Shown here piece after piece: positions 52,401 to 60,536 of a stretch of DNA of 64,000 bases. The notes below the pieces were generated by a model. The model did no database searches, had not been told where the DNA came from, and was given only the letters and a program-made list of their open reading frames with translations. This DNA comes from Lewinellaceae bacterium (GTDB lineage Bacteria; Bacteroidota; Bacteroidia; Chitinophagales; Saprospiraceae), in NCBI GenBank assembly GCA_020636215.1, contig JACJYG010000007.1, positions 248,001-312,000 of the forward strand. Direction: 5' to 3'. The position numbers and the translations under genes were made by a program. Each line of letters begins with the position of its first letter. Within the stretch, counting starts at the first letter, position 1.

Positions 52401-53332
52401 TCCTGTTCCTGCCCAACCGGGAACTGCGGGCATCCCTGAACCTTTATTCCCCTCATTTTGACTTTGGCCATTTCAAGGCGCCCCAAAAGTTCCTGTCCAG
52501 GGTAAAGAAGGGCCGTTACGACCCCAACCCGATCAGCGAGCTTGTCCTGGCTGGCCTGGAGCACATCGACCTGGAATTGAAAGTCAGGCTGGATACGGTT
52601 AGTTACCGCAATTTTAAAGCGTCCGATATGGTAGGCGATCTTCGGATGACGCCCAGCCTGCTTAGCATTCAGGATGCCGGCATGGCCCTCGCCGACGGCC
52701 AGTTCCGACTCGATGGGCAGATCACCGGACTGGAAGACAATACCCCCGACATCGATGTGCGGGCCAATTTCCAGGATGCCGATATTCAAAAAGCCTTTCT
52801 GGCCTTCGATAACTTTGGCCAGCAGGAAATGGGGGCGGAAAACATCGAAGGCAAACTCACTGCTGAGGCTACCTTCCGCGCCCGCGCCAACGCCAATTAC
52901 GACATTTTTCCGAACAGCATGGACGGCCGGATCAGCCTGAAGGTCGAGGATGGCGCCCTGATCGAGCTTCCGGCCCTGGATTCGATACAGAGTTTTCTGC
53001 TCCGCAACCGCAATCTGTCCAACATCCGCTTCGCCACCCTGGAGAATACCTTTCGGCTGAAAGGGCAGGAATTGTTCTTTGATCACTTTTTCGTCGCTTC
53101 CACCGCGCTGGCTTTTGGTGTGGAAGGCCGGTACGACCTGGGAGAAGGGGGCAATACCAACCTGCTGTTTACCCTGCCGGTAGGCAACCTAATCCGCCCC
53201 GGCATCCGGGTGGATGCGCTGCAAGATACGGGCGATCGTGGGAAGGGCCCGGCTATTCTGATAAGAGCTAATGAGGATAAGGCCGGGAAGCTGAACTTCC
53301 GGCTGGTGTTATCGAGGAAGGAGCGGGAGTGA
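49490..53332 (+). CDS. Very large AsmA-like envelope protein
   Basis: 1280 residues from ATG 49490 (MTKRPILQSIIRYLLAG). One N-terminal membrane helix (about 13-40) is followed by a long beta-strand-rich protein with AsmA-type features: LGGTATFEHYRFRYLEHFPFISLSLEGVSL split over residues 55-85, and a C-terminal AsmA domain (about 1090-1270, DGRISLKVEDGALIELPALDSIQ and TNLLFTLPVGNLIRP segments). AsmA/TamB-type proteins bridge inner and outer membranes and are thought to carry lipids. At least two internal segments repeat the pattern 'SARITGGAIDYKPRGY' / 'SNASADYIPRAYAIRHL', suggesting an internal duplication. Confidence 0.9.
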   Translation: MTKRPILQSIIRYLLAGAAVLFLSLLILTGLAYYLAVSDQERAPELVEQALGEQLGGTATFEHYRFRYLEHFPFISLSLEGVSLRDPCFEEHGRELLYIGKASVQFRPWKLLRREFEVRSLSIDSARIQLYRSADGYFNAGFLEADSLAALRDSSSTLFSIDKIKINGLAFEWEDSLMGKQHRFSLGQARLLIDQRESWIGLQLRGECFFEGLVFKAENGPFLRQQAARLDLRAEFGRPPGLFRLLPSTLKLATNTLALQGYIRNGAPPHIRLEVSSEGILLEDARKLLADNLQEGLQGYSISQPLRVDFALDGPLIPGRPQPLQVDFSTSHATLSTTSIRITDVQLSGRYRNNCDTTGPISPHTDCLDMELLSGRFRDTFPVRLTYHAEDMQAPLVRMKGQVKAPLVHLNSYLPPGQFHFLRGFASVQFSLTGKTRGGANPAVPEDGFRLTGQASIRDAALLYLPGELRLNGLEANLKFDEKGLHVEYARMSLHDEPVELRGWVFDFTPFLLNSTHHLRAELDVDAPQLDFDDFIRPPGAARPSARISTPFQLAFRVSSKKVRYRKLQASDASFRLQLINHPASDGLSLQIDSLSARIFDDIPLEGSLRLTQLDEPLLEMGLRIRAGLEHFNTMLPGDKLQLGEGQLDLALQYSGRLNDYFELKSTALKGRLEGTVQLSNASADYIPRAYAIRHLNGAFHFDEQKLWIDSLGLMLNGNALQGQGQIKGLIPFLFDPSRKLTASMAITTDRLDLNRFPLKPQPKPERGGVLHPNRLTKAFEAALNRIEGDFSVQAGTLDFRHFGFTDVAFNGSMQARCAGQPLDNGCVAIDTFFGKLFGNTPIEATLIIQGLDDPFFIADARVSMPMKELNRMFPPDRFAFRGGNIDVAFHYEGQPHDQFDVEHALLKAKLNGSARITGGAIDYKPRGYRLEQMQAELDFGEEGLSVKKLELLLNQNFLRAHGQFYDFLPFLFLPNRELRASLNLYSPHFDFGHFKAPQKFLSRVKKGRYDPNPISELVLAGLEHIDLELKVRLDTVSYRNFKASDMVGDLRMTPSLLSIQDAGMALADGQFRLDGQITGLEDNTPDIDVRANFQDADIQKAFLAFDNFGQQEMGAENIEGKLTAEATFRARANANYDIFPNSMDGRISLKVEDGALIELPALDSIQSFLLRNRNLSNIRFATLENTFRLKGQELFFDHFFVASTALAFGVEGRYDLGEGGNTNLLFTLPVGNLIRPGIRVDALQDTGDRGKGPAILIRANEDKAGKLNFRLVLSRKERE

Positions 53333-53342
53333 GGAAGCGTGC

Positions 53343-53948
53343 TCACCGCTGCTCCAGCATATCCGCAATTTTCAGCAGGTTTTCTTTTTGGATGGGTTCT
53401 GTCCATTTTGCCATTATCCGCAAACATTCAGCTTTGTCTTCCTCTCTCATTCTCGGTATGCCCATGTAATAGAAATAACTTTTGAACACAAAACTATACT
53501 GGAGCAATTCTTCAGAAGTTTTAGCTTTTTCCAGGCTTTTTACGGCCTGGGACATAATTGCCGGAAAAAACTTTTCATTTTTATATATCATTTTATTGAT
53601 ATTCAATCGATAAGGGAACCCTTCAGCATAATTGTCATCCAGAGATAAGACTTCATAGCCAATACTATCCAAAAGCTTGTCCATGTTTTCTTGAATAGGA
53701 AAATACCATAATGCCCCTTCGGCTTTTATTCTTTCTTCAGCCGGCAAATTTTTATCACCCCGTAAGGCAACCATTTGGTGATATAATTCTGTTAAGCGCT
53801 CCTGGTAATTTTTATTCAAGGCCTCCACTTCCGAAATAAGGGAGTCTACTCTTGACTGGGCGTGCAAGGGGCTTGTATTTACACCTAAAAGGAAAGCCAG
53901 GCTGATGATCAACGGAAGGAGGCGGCCGGGGAGGGCGGAGGTTGGCAT
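53343..53948 (-). CDS. Secreted protein of unknown function
   Basis: 201 residues with a signal peptide (LLPLIISLAFLLGVNTSPLHAQ). The mature part is largely helical (heptad-like SLISEVEALNKNYQERLTEL and later helices ending IADMLEQR) and has no motif I recognise. It converges on the AsmA-like gene with a 10-base gap and follows the toxin-antitoxin genes on the same strand 18 bases after the toxin start region, without clear functional link. Confidence 0.8.
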   Translation of the reverse strand: MPTSALPGRLLPLIISLAFLLGVNTSPLHAQSRVDSLISEVEALNKNYQERLTELYHQMVALRGDKNLPAEERIKAEGALWYFPIQENMDKLLDSIGYEVLSLDDNYAEGFPYRLNINKMIYKNEKFFPAIMSQAVKSLEKAKTSEELLQYSFVFKSYFYYMGIPRMREEDKAECLRIMAKWTEPIQKENLLKIADMLEQR

Positions 53949-53966
53949 ACAGTATTGATTTAGTTC

Positions 53967-54362
53967 CTAAAATTCTTCAATCACTAAACCCTCTACATTT
54001 TCAAAATGCTTGTCTTTGGTTAATAAGGTGAGCTGGTGTTCCATAACGGTAGCCGCAATCCAAATATCATTCTCGGGAATAGGTCTACCTTTTGCGCGAA
54101 GCTGATCCTTAATCTGCCCATAAATTTTTGCCGTCGGCCCGGTGATGTTCAGAATGGTTACCATCTCTTCAAGCTGCTCGATCTCCGATTCCCGCTTTGG
54201 AGTCTGGTTTGATTTTTTTGCGCCATAGTAAAGCTCTCCTATGGTAATCACTGAGACATGAATTGCTGTTAACTGCTTGACTCTGGAGATTGCTTTTGCG
54301 TCACCTCTGAAAATATCTATGATAATGTTGGAATCCAGAAGATAATTACCATTCATCTTCAT
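53967..54362 (-). CDS. vapC: VapC-type PIN-domain toxin
   Basis: 131 residues from ATG 54362 (or 54356). PIN ribonuclease fold with the acidic metal-binding set Asp10 (LLDSNIIID), Glu43 (TIGELYYGA), Asp99 (IPENDIWIAA) and Asp117 (LTKDKHF). VapC toxins cleave specific tRNA or rRNA sites when the antitoxin is lost. The start overlaps the upstream antitoxin gene by 17 (or 11) bases, the usual arrangement for coupled translation. A longer in-frame start inside the antitoxin (54431) has no homology. Confidence 0.93.
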   Translation of the reverse strand: MKMNGNYLLDSNIIIDIFRGDAKAISRVKQLTAIHVSVITIGELYYGAKKSNQTPKRESEIEQLEEMVTILNITGPTAKIYGQIKDQLRAKGRPIPENDIWIAATVMEHQLTLLTKDKHFENVEGLVIEEF

Positions 54363-54600
54363 CAATTTTTCTTGACTCTGCAATTGCACTATCCCATATC
54401 CTGGCTTCTTCTTCTCCCATGATTCCGGCAAGGCTCAAAATAGCAGGCCCATTGTGGGTATCCTTTGTAGGCTTGTCGGCCTCGGGCCCAATGTTTTCTT
54501 CCCGGATATTCCTTAGAATCTCCTCCACTATTTTAAGCCGCTCTGATAAGCTTAAGCCTTTAATAAGTTTGAGAATATCGCTACTGGTACTTGAAGCCAT
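54346..54600 (-). CDS. Antitoxin partner of the PIN toxin
   Basis: 84 residues. A helical N-terminal half (DILKLIKGLSLSERLKIVEE ...) is followed by an acidic tail ending RKIDEDEW, typical of antitoxins that bind DNA at one end and block the toxin at the other. The fold group is not certain. Its stop lies inside the toxin start region. The gene pair should repress its own promoter. Confidence 0.85.
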   Translation of the reverse strand: MASSTSSDILKLIKGLSLSERLKIVEEILRNIREENIGPEADKPTKDTHNGPAILSLAGIMGEEEARIWDSAIAESRKIDEDEW

Positions 54601-54620
54601 GATAACAGTTTCTATGTTTC

Positions 54621-54628
54621 CAAATATA
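54621..54628 (-). promoter_or_regulatory. Candidate promoter of the toxin-antitoxin operon (-7 box)
   Basis: TATATTTG on the minus strand (54628-54621), exact TAnnTTTG, 20 bases upstream of the antitoxin start. No good -33 element at the normal spacing. Confidence 0.35.
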
Positions 54629-54742
54629 ACACAAAATGTGCATGCTTCGTTTCTAAACTTATGTTTTCTGGCCTTTTCCGGAGAAAAAAGACATCGAGCC
54701 CGGGCGGCAAAGGCAAAGTTCTGGATGACTCATGTTGCCCCA

Positions 54743-55681
54743 TTACCGCAACAACGACACATCCCCGTATTCCCTAACCCGCTCCCCATCCCCGAATGCA
54801 TACTCCAGCACGAAGGCGTACAAGCCGGCCGGCGCCGGTTTCCCCTGTATTTGCCCGTTCCAGCCTTCATTGGGGTTTTTACTTTCAAACACCTTGCCGC
54901 CCCAGCGGTCGAACACGGATAGTTGGAAGCGGTTGGGGTCACAGGCCAGGTAGGCCTGGAAGGTATCATTGCGGCCATCGTCATTGGGAGAGAAGGCATT
55001 AGGAATGTAAACGGGGCAAATCGTATCCAACTGCACAACAACGGTATCCATGGGCTCTTCCGGCTCTTCGATCTCCTGGCTTTTCCGCAGCCGCCCGGCG
55101 TCGAGAAAGATGTTGCAGGTTTGGCGGTCCGTTTCATCGGCGAATGCTGCTTCGAAGATAAGAAAGTCGGCTTGGGCCTGAGGGGTAAAGCGGAAGGTGT
55201 ATTCCAGCCAGGGGTAGTGATCGATAGGCTGCGAAAGGTAGATCTCCTGAGCTTTGTTGCATTCGCCGTCGCCGATGAAGATCCGCATCCGGCAGGGGTT
55301 GCCGAAGTTGAGGCCTTCCCAGCTGAAATCGGGGTCGTAGCTCAGGGAGAAGGTCAGGTCGTATTCCTGGCCGGTGAAGAGGGTATCGAGCAAGAATACG
55401 CCGGCGCCTTCGGTGCTGCCCGACAAGGGCGTCCCGAACTGATCGTCGCCCCGAGCCACCATCCCGATACAGGTCAGGTTGTCGGCGGGTATCTTGGTGA
55501 TGCCGAATTGGCCGGGTTGCGTATCGACGCTGCTGTAAGGGCCGCAGTTCAGCCAGGGCGCCGGCGGGAAGTTGGTGCGCGGCGGGCCCTCCATGGAGGG
55601 GTTAGGTAAGTATTCCTGGGCCTGGGCCAGCAAGGCTGCACCAAGTAATAATGCTATTAATCCGTGGATAGGGGGCTTCAT
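54743..55681 (-). CDS. T9SS type B cargo protein (gliding-motility-associated C-terminal domain)
   Basis: 312 residues from ATG 55681. Signal peptide (MKPPIHGLIALLLGAALLAQA), a galactose-binding/jelly-roll-like domain (about 22-200, PSMEGPPRTNFPPAPWLNCG ... TGQEYDLTFSLSY), a short acidic Pro/Glu linker, and a CHU_C-type sorting domain (VYIPNAFSPNDDGRND to YGDVSLLR). It shares that tail type with the giant adhesin. Surface location expected; ligand unknown. Frames extending further upstream run into the mobile-element nest and are not used. Confidence 0.92.
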   Translation of the reverse strand: MKPPIHGLIALLLGAALLAQAQEYLPNPSMEGPPRTNFPPAPWLNCGPYSSVDTQPGQFGITKIPADNLTCIGMVARGDDQFGTPLSGSTEGAGVFLLDTLFTGQEYDLTFSLSYDPDFSWEGLNFGNPCRMRIFIGDGECNKAQEIYLSQPIDHYPWLEYTFRFTPQAQADFLIFEAAFADETDRQTCNIFLDAGRLRKSQEIEEPEEPMDTVVVQLDTICPVYIPNAFSPNDDGRNDTFQAYLACDPNRFQLSVFDRWGGKVFESKNPNEGWNGQIQGKPAPAGLYAFVLEYAFGDGERVREYGDVSLLR

Positions 55682-55878
55682 GTTTCGGGCATTTTCAGCC
55701 GCGAAGGTAAGGCTATCCTGGCAAGATCGGCTGGAGAAAAGTGGGAAATCGGCCCGTCCTACCCCGACACCTGTCGGGGCCATCCGGGTAAATATCAACA
55801 GAATCTGCCGCCCAAGGGGCGTAGTCTCGATAACAGCCCCAAACGGGGCGTACCTGTTTAGCGCCCCTGCAAGATACT

Positions 55879-56038
55879 GAGGCTGTCTCAAAAGTAAGGA
55901 ACTGAAAAATAGTGCCAAATCATGTTTCGCCGCCCGCCCCAGCCCCTCTAGCTCCCCGAAGGGGAGAACCGGCCGGGCAGCGAAAAACAGAAGATTATTG
56001 GGCTGCGAAGTTTTCATTTTATCTTTTGAGACAGCCTC
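55879..56038. mobile_element. MITE-like element, 160 bp, 16-bp perfect terminal inverted repeats
   Basis: GAGGCTGTCTCAAAAG at 55879-55894 and its exact complement at 56023-56038. Such ends are common for complete insertion sequences in Bacteroidota (from memory), so this is probably a non-autonomous derivative moved by a transposase elsewhere in the genome. No open frame inside. Target-site duplication not evident. Confidence 0.75.
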
Positions 56039-56152
56039 GATGCTACGCCATTAGGCGGTAGATACTGGGAATGGCTTGCCCGTTCCGTCTCTGCCTCCCT
56101 GCCCCAAAGGGACTTGATGCACATCGGAAGCCTAGAATCGATAGTATCCGCT
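56039..56152. repeat. Dispersed intergenic element, copy B
   Basis: Matches copy A (21811-21925) from GATGCTACGCC through TGATGCACATCGGAAGCCT to the GAATCGATAG end, at roughly 85-90 % identity by eye with two single-base gaps. Its left edge abuts the MITE exactly. Confidence 0.8.
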
Positions 56153-56173
56153 ACCCCGATAGGGGTTCAGCAT

Positions 56174-56203
56174 CTTTTCTGGCCCGAATTCGGGCCAGAA
56201 AAG
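56174..56203. repeat. Perfect 30-bp palindrome within a flanked insert
   Basis: CTTTTCTGGCCCGAA followed by its exact complement. The 54-base segment 56150-56203 containing it is bordered by the 7-bp direct repeat AGTATCC (56143-56149 and 56204-56210), as after an insertion. Confidence 0.75.
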
Positions 56204-56306
56204 AGTATCCATAGCATCGCTAAACAGGATACAACGGGGCTGTTATCGGGCATCCACCTGGCATCATAAAAATTCGGGATGATCCATGTTTCAACTGCCT
56301 GCTGGA

Positions 56307-56681
56307 CTAGGCTGCACGCTGAGCAACAGCCCCCTGTCTGCTGCCGGCGGTAGTGATAGGCATAGATTTAGCCTGTACATTCCGGAAGAGGCTAAACAGG
56401 GCGTAAGCCAATAGCAGGATGCTGGCTACAAGGGCTATTTTTACGGCGCCCTTTGGGAAAAACCTGGATTCGAAAATAGATTTTAACGGCGCTACAATGG
56501 CTTGATTGACTTCCCGGCTAAGTTCCTGGTGGATCAATGTTTCAGAGGGGTAGGCCGGCTCCTGAGTGGATACGGCAGAGCCACTTTTCGCAGCCCAATT
56601 TTCTAAGGACTGAGCTGGAAGCTGGACGGTGGCGCTAATAAACAGAATGGCCAGGGCGCTGAGGAACTGGGTGGTTCTCAT
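56307..56681 (-). CDS. Small membrane protein of unknown function
   Basis: 124 residues from ATG 56681. Signal peptide (LSALAILFISATVQLPAQ), a polar stretch with SREVNQAIVAPLKSIFESRF, one membrane helix (about 84-102, VKIALVASILLLAYALFSLF) and a short Gln/Ala tail. No family recognised. It ends 59 bases from the compound repeat. Confidence 0.65.
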   Translation of the reverse strand: MRTTQFLSALAILFISATVQLPAQSLENWAAKSGSAVSTQEPAYPSETLIHQELSREVNQAIVAPLKSIFESRFFPKGAVKIALVASILLLAYALFSLFRNVQAKSMPITTAGSRQGAVAQRAA

Positions 56682-56963
56682 GTGTTTTGGTTTTAGGTGT
56701 TTGCAAAGGCTGCTTCTCAAAGTGGAGAAGCGCATTACTGCCTGAAAGTGCCTTACAAAGATAAGGGGGAAAGCAACTTTCATTCATGGACATTTCTTGC
56801 AATCTTATGGATATTATTAGCAGGGGAACTGTTCAAAATAGCAGGGCCCAAAAAAGCTCAACCCTCTCAACCCCCCTCTCAACCCTCTCAACCGATAGCG
56901 TACATAGGGGAATCGCCCTTCATTTCCACAGATTTCAGTACCTTTCTCCCAAAGGCATGCAAG

Positions 56964-59252
56964 ATGAAACAGTTGATCACTTTAGTAGCTTATTTTCTTA
57001 TTATCCTATCCCTTGCCGGACAATCCCCCCTGCGCATTATTCCTGAACCCTTTCGCGTGGAGCAAGGGCAGGGGCAACCCTTCACCATTGATGCGCAAAC
57101 AGCCATCGTGCTCCGCGATTCGATTGCCCTGCCGGCGGCGCAGCGCCTGGCTGCCCTGCCGGGCGCCAATTTCCCGATCAAATGGGGCGCCAAAGGTGGA
57201 GCGGAGGAAAATGGTATTATCCTCGAGCTGAGCCCCGATCTTGATTATCTGGGCGACGAGGGCTATACCTTTCAGGTTCGGCAGGAGGCCATAACCATTC
57301 GCGCCTTTCGGCCCGCAGGCCTGTTTTATGCCGTGGAAACGGCGCGGCAGCTTTTCCCTCAAAGAGCGGAGGGCCTAATCGGCTATGCCATTCCCTCCTT
57401 CGATGTCGAGGACCACCCCCGCTTCTCCTGGCGGGGCCTGCACCTGGATGTTTCCCGCCATTTCATGCCGGTAGATTTCATCAAAAAATACATTGACTAC
57501 CTGGCCTTTCACAAGCTCAATACCTTCCACTGGCATCTGGTGGACGGCATCGGCTGGCGCATCGAGATCAAATCCCACCCGGAGCTTACCGACTGGGGCG
57601 CCTGGAGGGTAGTAAAGGAAGGTAAAATGCCTTGGCAGGATTTTGAGGTGTGGAAAGAAGGAGACGAACGCCCTCGCTACGGCGGTTTCTACACCCAGGA
57701 AGAGATCCGGGAAGTGGTGGCCTATGCCCGCGAGCGTTTCGTCACAGTGGTTCCGGAGATCGAGCTGCCGGGGCATTCTGAGGTGGTGTTCCAGTGTTAC
57801 CCAGAGCTATTGTGCCAGGATAGCCTGGGCAATCCTCTTAGGAATATTGGCGTATACTGCGCCGGAAATCCGGCCAGCTACCAGCTGCTGGAAGATGTGC
57901 TCGACGAAGTGCTGGAGCTCTTCCCTTCCGAATACATCCACATCGGCGGCGATGAGGTGAACAAAAGCAACTGGGGCCGCTGCGCCCGCTGCCAGCGGCT
58001 GATGGCGGAACAGCAGTACCCCAGTTTGCACGACATACAAAGCCACTTCATTAACCATTTTGACAAATACCTGCAGGCCAGGGGCCGCAAGCTCATCGGC
58101 TGGCACGAAATCCTGGAAGGGGAACTCAGCCCGTCGGCCTCTATTATGTACTGGGGTGGGGCTGGCCAGGCTGCCGCCTATCTGCGCCGTGGCCACCCTA
58201 CGGTGCTGACGCCCGGTTCCCACCTTTATTTCGACCACTACCAGAGCCAGAGTCCGCATGAACCCAAAGCCTGGGGCGGCTATACGCCTTTGAAAGAAGT
58301 ATACGAATACGAACCTGTGCCGGAAGAACTGGAGGAAGCCTATCGGGCCAACATCCTGGGCGTACAGGCCAATGTGTGGACCGAATACATGCCCGATGCC
58401 CGACAAGTGGAATACATGGTCTTTCCCCGTATCGCCGCCCTGTCGGAACTGGGCTGGGCGCAGGGCGGGAAAGACTGGCCGGGCTTCCGCGAAAAGCTCG
58501 GAGCTTTGCTGCCCCGATACGAAGCGATGGGGGTCAACTATGCCCGGAGCGCATTTCGGCCCCAGGCAACTTTTGAACTGGACCCCAGTACGAAAGAACT
58601 GGTTGCCCGCCTGGAAACCGATCTGGAAGCGGAGCTGGTTTATACCCTGGACGGCTCCGAGCCGCCCTCACCCAGCATGCATCCCTACACCGGCCCGCTC
58701 AGGCTGGAACACTCCGCTACCATCAAAGCGGTTGCCCTGAAGGATGGCCAGCCACTGACGGAATCGGAAACCTTCGAAGCGGTGCTGCACAAAGCCCGTG
58801 GTGCGGCGGTGGAATTGCATTGTACCCCCTACGGCAGCTATCAGGCCAAGGGGGGCTTTACGCTGGTAGACGCCAATTTCGGGGGCAACAAATGGGGCAA
58901 CGGCCAATGGCTGGGCATCCTCGATCAGGATTTCGAGGCGGCCCTGGAGTTCGATTCGCTGACCCTTATCCGGCAGGTAGGCTTTAGCTGCATCGAAGAG
59001 ACGGGAGCAGGGATCTACTTCCCCGTCAATGTAGAGGTGGAGGTTTCGGCCGATGGGCAGCATTTTAAAAAGGTAAAAACCTGGCAAAATAACCGCCCTA
59101 AACCCATTCCCCGTACTTCCGATATCCGAACTCAAACCATCACGCTGGATTTCGCACCGATAGCCTGCCGCTACCTGCGGGTGAAGGCGGCCTATCAGAA
59201 AGTAGAAGGGCAGGGCGTGTTTATTTTTGTAGATGAGGTGGTAGTGGAATGA
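56964..59252 (+). CDS. GH20 beta-N-acetylhexosaminidase with C-terminal accessory domains
   Basis: 762 residues from ATG 56964, where a signal peptide begins (MKQLITLVAYFLIILSLAG). It has a GH20b N-terminal domain (about 25-135), the GH20 catalytic barrel (about 140-500) with the paired acids Asp330-Glu331 in HIGGDEVN, HWHLVDGIGWRIEIK and PEIELPGHSEV, a chitobiase C-terminal-type segment (about 545-615), and a discoidin-like carbohydrate-binding domain (about 620-762). It removes N-acetylhexosamine from chitin-, glycan- or wall-derived oligosaccharides by substrate-assisted catalysis. The upstream gap has a 'ctcaaccctctcaacc' word repeat near 56870. Confidence 0.95.
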   Translation: MKQLITLVAYFLIILSLAGQSPLRIIPEPFRVEQGQGQPFTIDAQTAIVLRDSIALPAAQRLAALPGANFPIKWGAKGGAEENGIILELSPDLDYLGDEGYTFQVRQEAITIRAFRPAGLFYAVETARQLFPQRAEGLIGYAIPSFDVEDHPRFSWRGLHLDVSRHFMPVDFIKKYIDYLAFHKLNTFHWHLVDGIGWRIEIKSHPELTDWGAWRVVKEGKMPWQDFEVWKEGDERPRYGGFYTQEEIREVVAYARERFVTVVPEIELPGHSEVVFQCYPELLCQDSLGNPLRNIGVYCAGNPASYQLLEDVLDEVLELFPSEYIHIGGDEVNKSNWGRCARCQRLMAEQQYPSLHDIQSHFINHFDKYLQARGRKLIGWHEILEGELSPSASIMYWGGAGQAAAYLRRGHPTVLTPGSHLYFDHYQSQSPHEPKAWGGYTPLKEVYEYEPVPEELEEAYRANILGVQANVWTEYMPDARQVEYMVFPRIAALSELGWAQGGKDWPGFREKLGALLPRYEAMGVNYARSAFRPQATFELDPSTKELVARLETDLEAELVYTLDGSEPPSPSMHPYTGPLRLEHSATIKAVALKDGQPLTESETFEAVLHKARGAAVELHCTPYGSYQAKGGFTLVDANFGGNKWGNGQWLGILDQDFEAALEFDSLTLIRQVGFSCIEETGAGIYFPVNVEVEVSADGQHFKKVKTWQNNRPKPIPRTSDIRTQTITLDFAPIACRYLRVKAAYQKVEGQGVFIFVDEVVVE

Positions 59253-59288
59253 ATTATCAGGACGGGGCACAGGTTAATGAACAGCTTT

Positions 59289-60377
59289 TTAAACCGTATA
59301 CAACACCACCTGCTCCTGTTTCCCCCGCAGCAACATGCCTCCGATCTTTTTCGGTTCGAAAGAATGCGGTGGCAAGGACAATTTATCCAGCAAAAATTGG
59401 GAAAATAAAATATTAACCCCCAACTCATTACATTTTGACTGAATGCGGGCGGCGGTGTTCAGTACATCGCCGGAGAAGGCAATGTCCCGTTTGACTACCC
59501 CCACTTCGCCGGCCATCACAAAGCCGTAGTGCAGGCCAGCCTTGAACTCCGGGATAACCTCATAAGTTTTCTGGTAGTAAGCCATCCGCCGGCGCAGTTC
59601 CATCTGGATGTCAAAAAAGCAACGCAGGCAGTTGGCATTTTCCATACCATTTTTCATTTTCCAGCTAATGACGATCTCATCGCCAACGTATTGGTAGATT
59701 TCCCCTTTGGAGCTAAGAATACTAGGTGTCGCGTGTCGAAAAACGTCTCTCACGAAATTGAAATAACGCACTTCGCCCAATTGCTCGGCAATGGTAGTGG
59801 AAGACCGAAGGTCCAGGAACATGAAAATCCGTTCTTCCCGTTTCGGCCGAAAATATTTGCCCATCAAAAAGGCGGAAAAGGTGCCCGGGCCGTACTTGTC
59901 GCGAACCTGTAAAATGATCATCGTTCCCAGGACGATGAACAGCCAGAAGAGGTAGCTGTGCATTTCACTCATGGACAAGAGCCGCATTACGGTTAGTTTC
60001 AGCGGCTCCAGGTCAAAAAAGGGGCGCCCCAGGCGGCTGCTTTGAAAGGCCATGCCGTTTAAGATCGAAATGAGGAGGTACAGCAGGGTGAAAGACCAGA
60101 AAATACTGAACAATGCCCATTTGTAGTTTTTGGCCCGCAGCCATTTTTCCCAAATGAAGACGATCGCGCTGCCTCCCAGGATGCCGGCCATTATTCCGGT
60201 CCGGATGCTGCCTCTGAGGAACAAAGAAAGAGTAAGCCCCCCCAGGTCACAGTTGAAACTTTTTAAATTCGAGTAGATGGTCCAAAAATGGAATACAGAA
60301 ATAATCGTCCAGCCTATGGTTATCCAGAATATCTTTCCGGCCTCGGCTTGAAATTTATGGTAGGTGAAGGTGTTCAT
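59289..60377 (-). CDS. Membrane-bound class III adenylate/guanylate cyclase
   Basis: 362 residues from ATG 60377. Four membrane helices (about 15-35, 53-77, 85-108, 138-157) precede a cytoplasmic cyclase homology domain (about 183-350). The two metal-binding aspartates are Asp189 (FMFLDLRSS) and Asp233 (QYVGDEIVISWK), and the later GDVLNTAARIQSK segment carries the Asn/Arg pair. So the enzyme should be active; the nucleotide (ATP or GTP) is not settled. An exact -7 box TAAATTTG reads leftward at 60474-60467. It is flanked by, but transcribed against, the two hexosaminidase genes. Confidence 0.92.
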   Translation of the reverse strand: MNTFTYHKFQAEAGKIFWITIGWTIISVFHFWTIYSNLKSFNCDLGGLTLSLFLRGSIRTGIMAGILGGSAIVFIWEKWLRAKNYKWALFSIFWSFTLLYLLISILNGMAFQSSRLGRPFFDLEPLKLTVMRLLSMSEMHSYLFWLFIVLGTMIILQVRDKYGPGTFSAFLMGKYFRPKREERIFMFLDLRSSTTIAEQLGEVRYFNFVRDVFRHATPSILSSKGEIYQYVGDEIVISWKMKNGMENANCLRCFFDIQMELRRRMAYYQKTYEVIPEFKAGLHYGFVMAGEVGVVKRDIAFSGDVLNTAARIQSKCNELGVNILFSQFLLDKLSLPPHSFEPKKIGGMLLRGKQEQVVLYTV

Positions 60378-60536
60378 CGTTTGAAGTTTTAGGAGGTTTA
60401 GAGGGTTTGAGAAGGTTGCTGGGAAAAAAGCTTTTAAGCCCGGTGAAAATGCTTTCCTAAAAATTGCAAATTTATATGGAATGAACAACTTGCCCCCCTC
60501 CGCTATTTTACTACCAAACTTTCCAAAGCTATACCA

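Larger units (their letters stand above)
55828..56248. repeat. Compound element bounded by imperfect inverted repeats
   Basis: Left end CGATAACAGCCCC (55828-55840) plus CCTGTTTAGCG (55853-55863); right end CGCTAAACAGG (56218-56228) plus GGGGCTGTTATCG (56236-56248), which are exact reverse complements of the left blocks. Inside are a 160-bp inverted-repeat element, a copy of the dispersed repeat and a palindromic insert. With the flanking CCCCGACA-CC-TGTCGGGG hairpin (55762-55779), this accounts for most of the 625-base gene-free stretch 55682-56306. Confidence 0.7.

Noticed and set aside
51623..53086. Long minus-strand frame of 487 codons
   Set aside because: Lies wholly antisense to the AsmA-like gene, lacks any recognisable domain, and mirrors the codon bias of the real gene.
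54743..56017. Extended 424-codon version of the T9SS type B cargo gene
   Set aside because: The extra N-terminal 112 codons run through inverted-repeat elements; the signal peptide begins at 55681.
55879..56038. Complete insertion sequence
   Set aside because: Ends look like an insertion sequence but only 128 bases lie between them, too little for a transposase.
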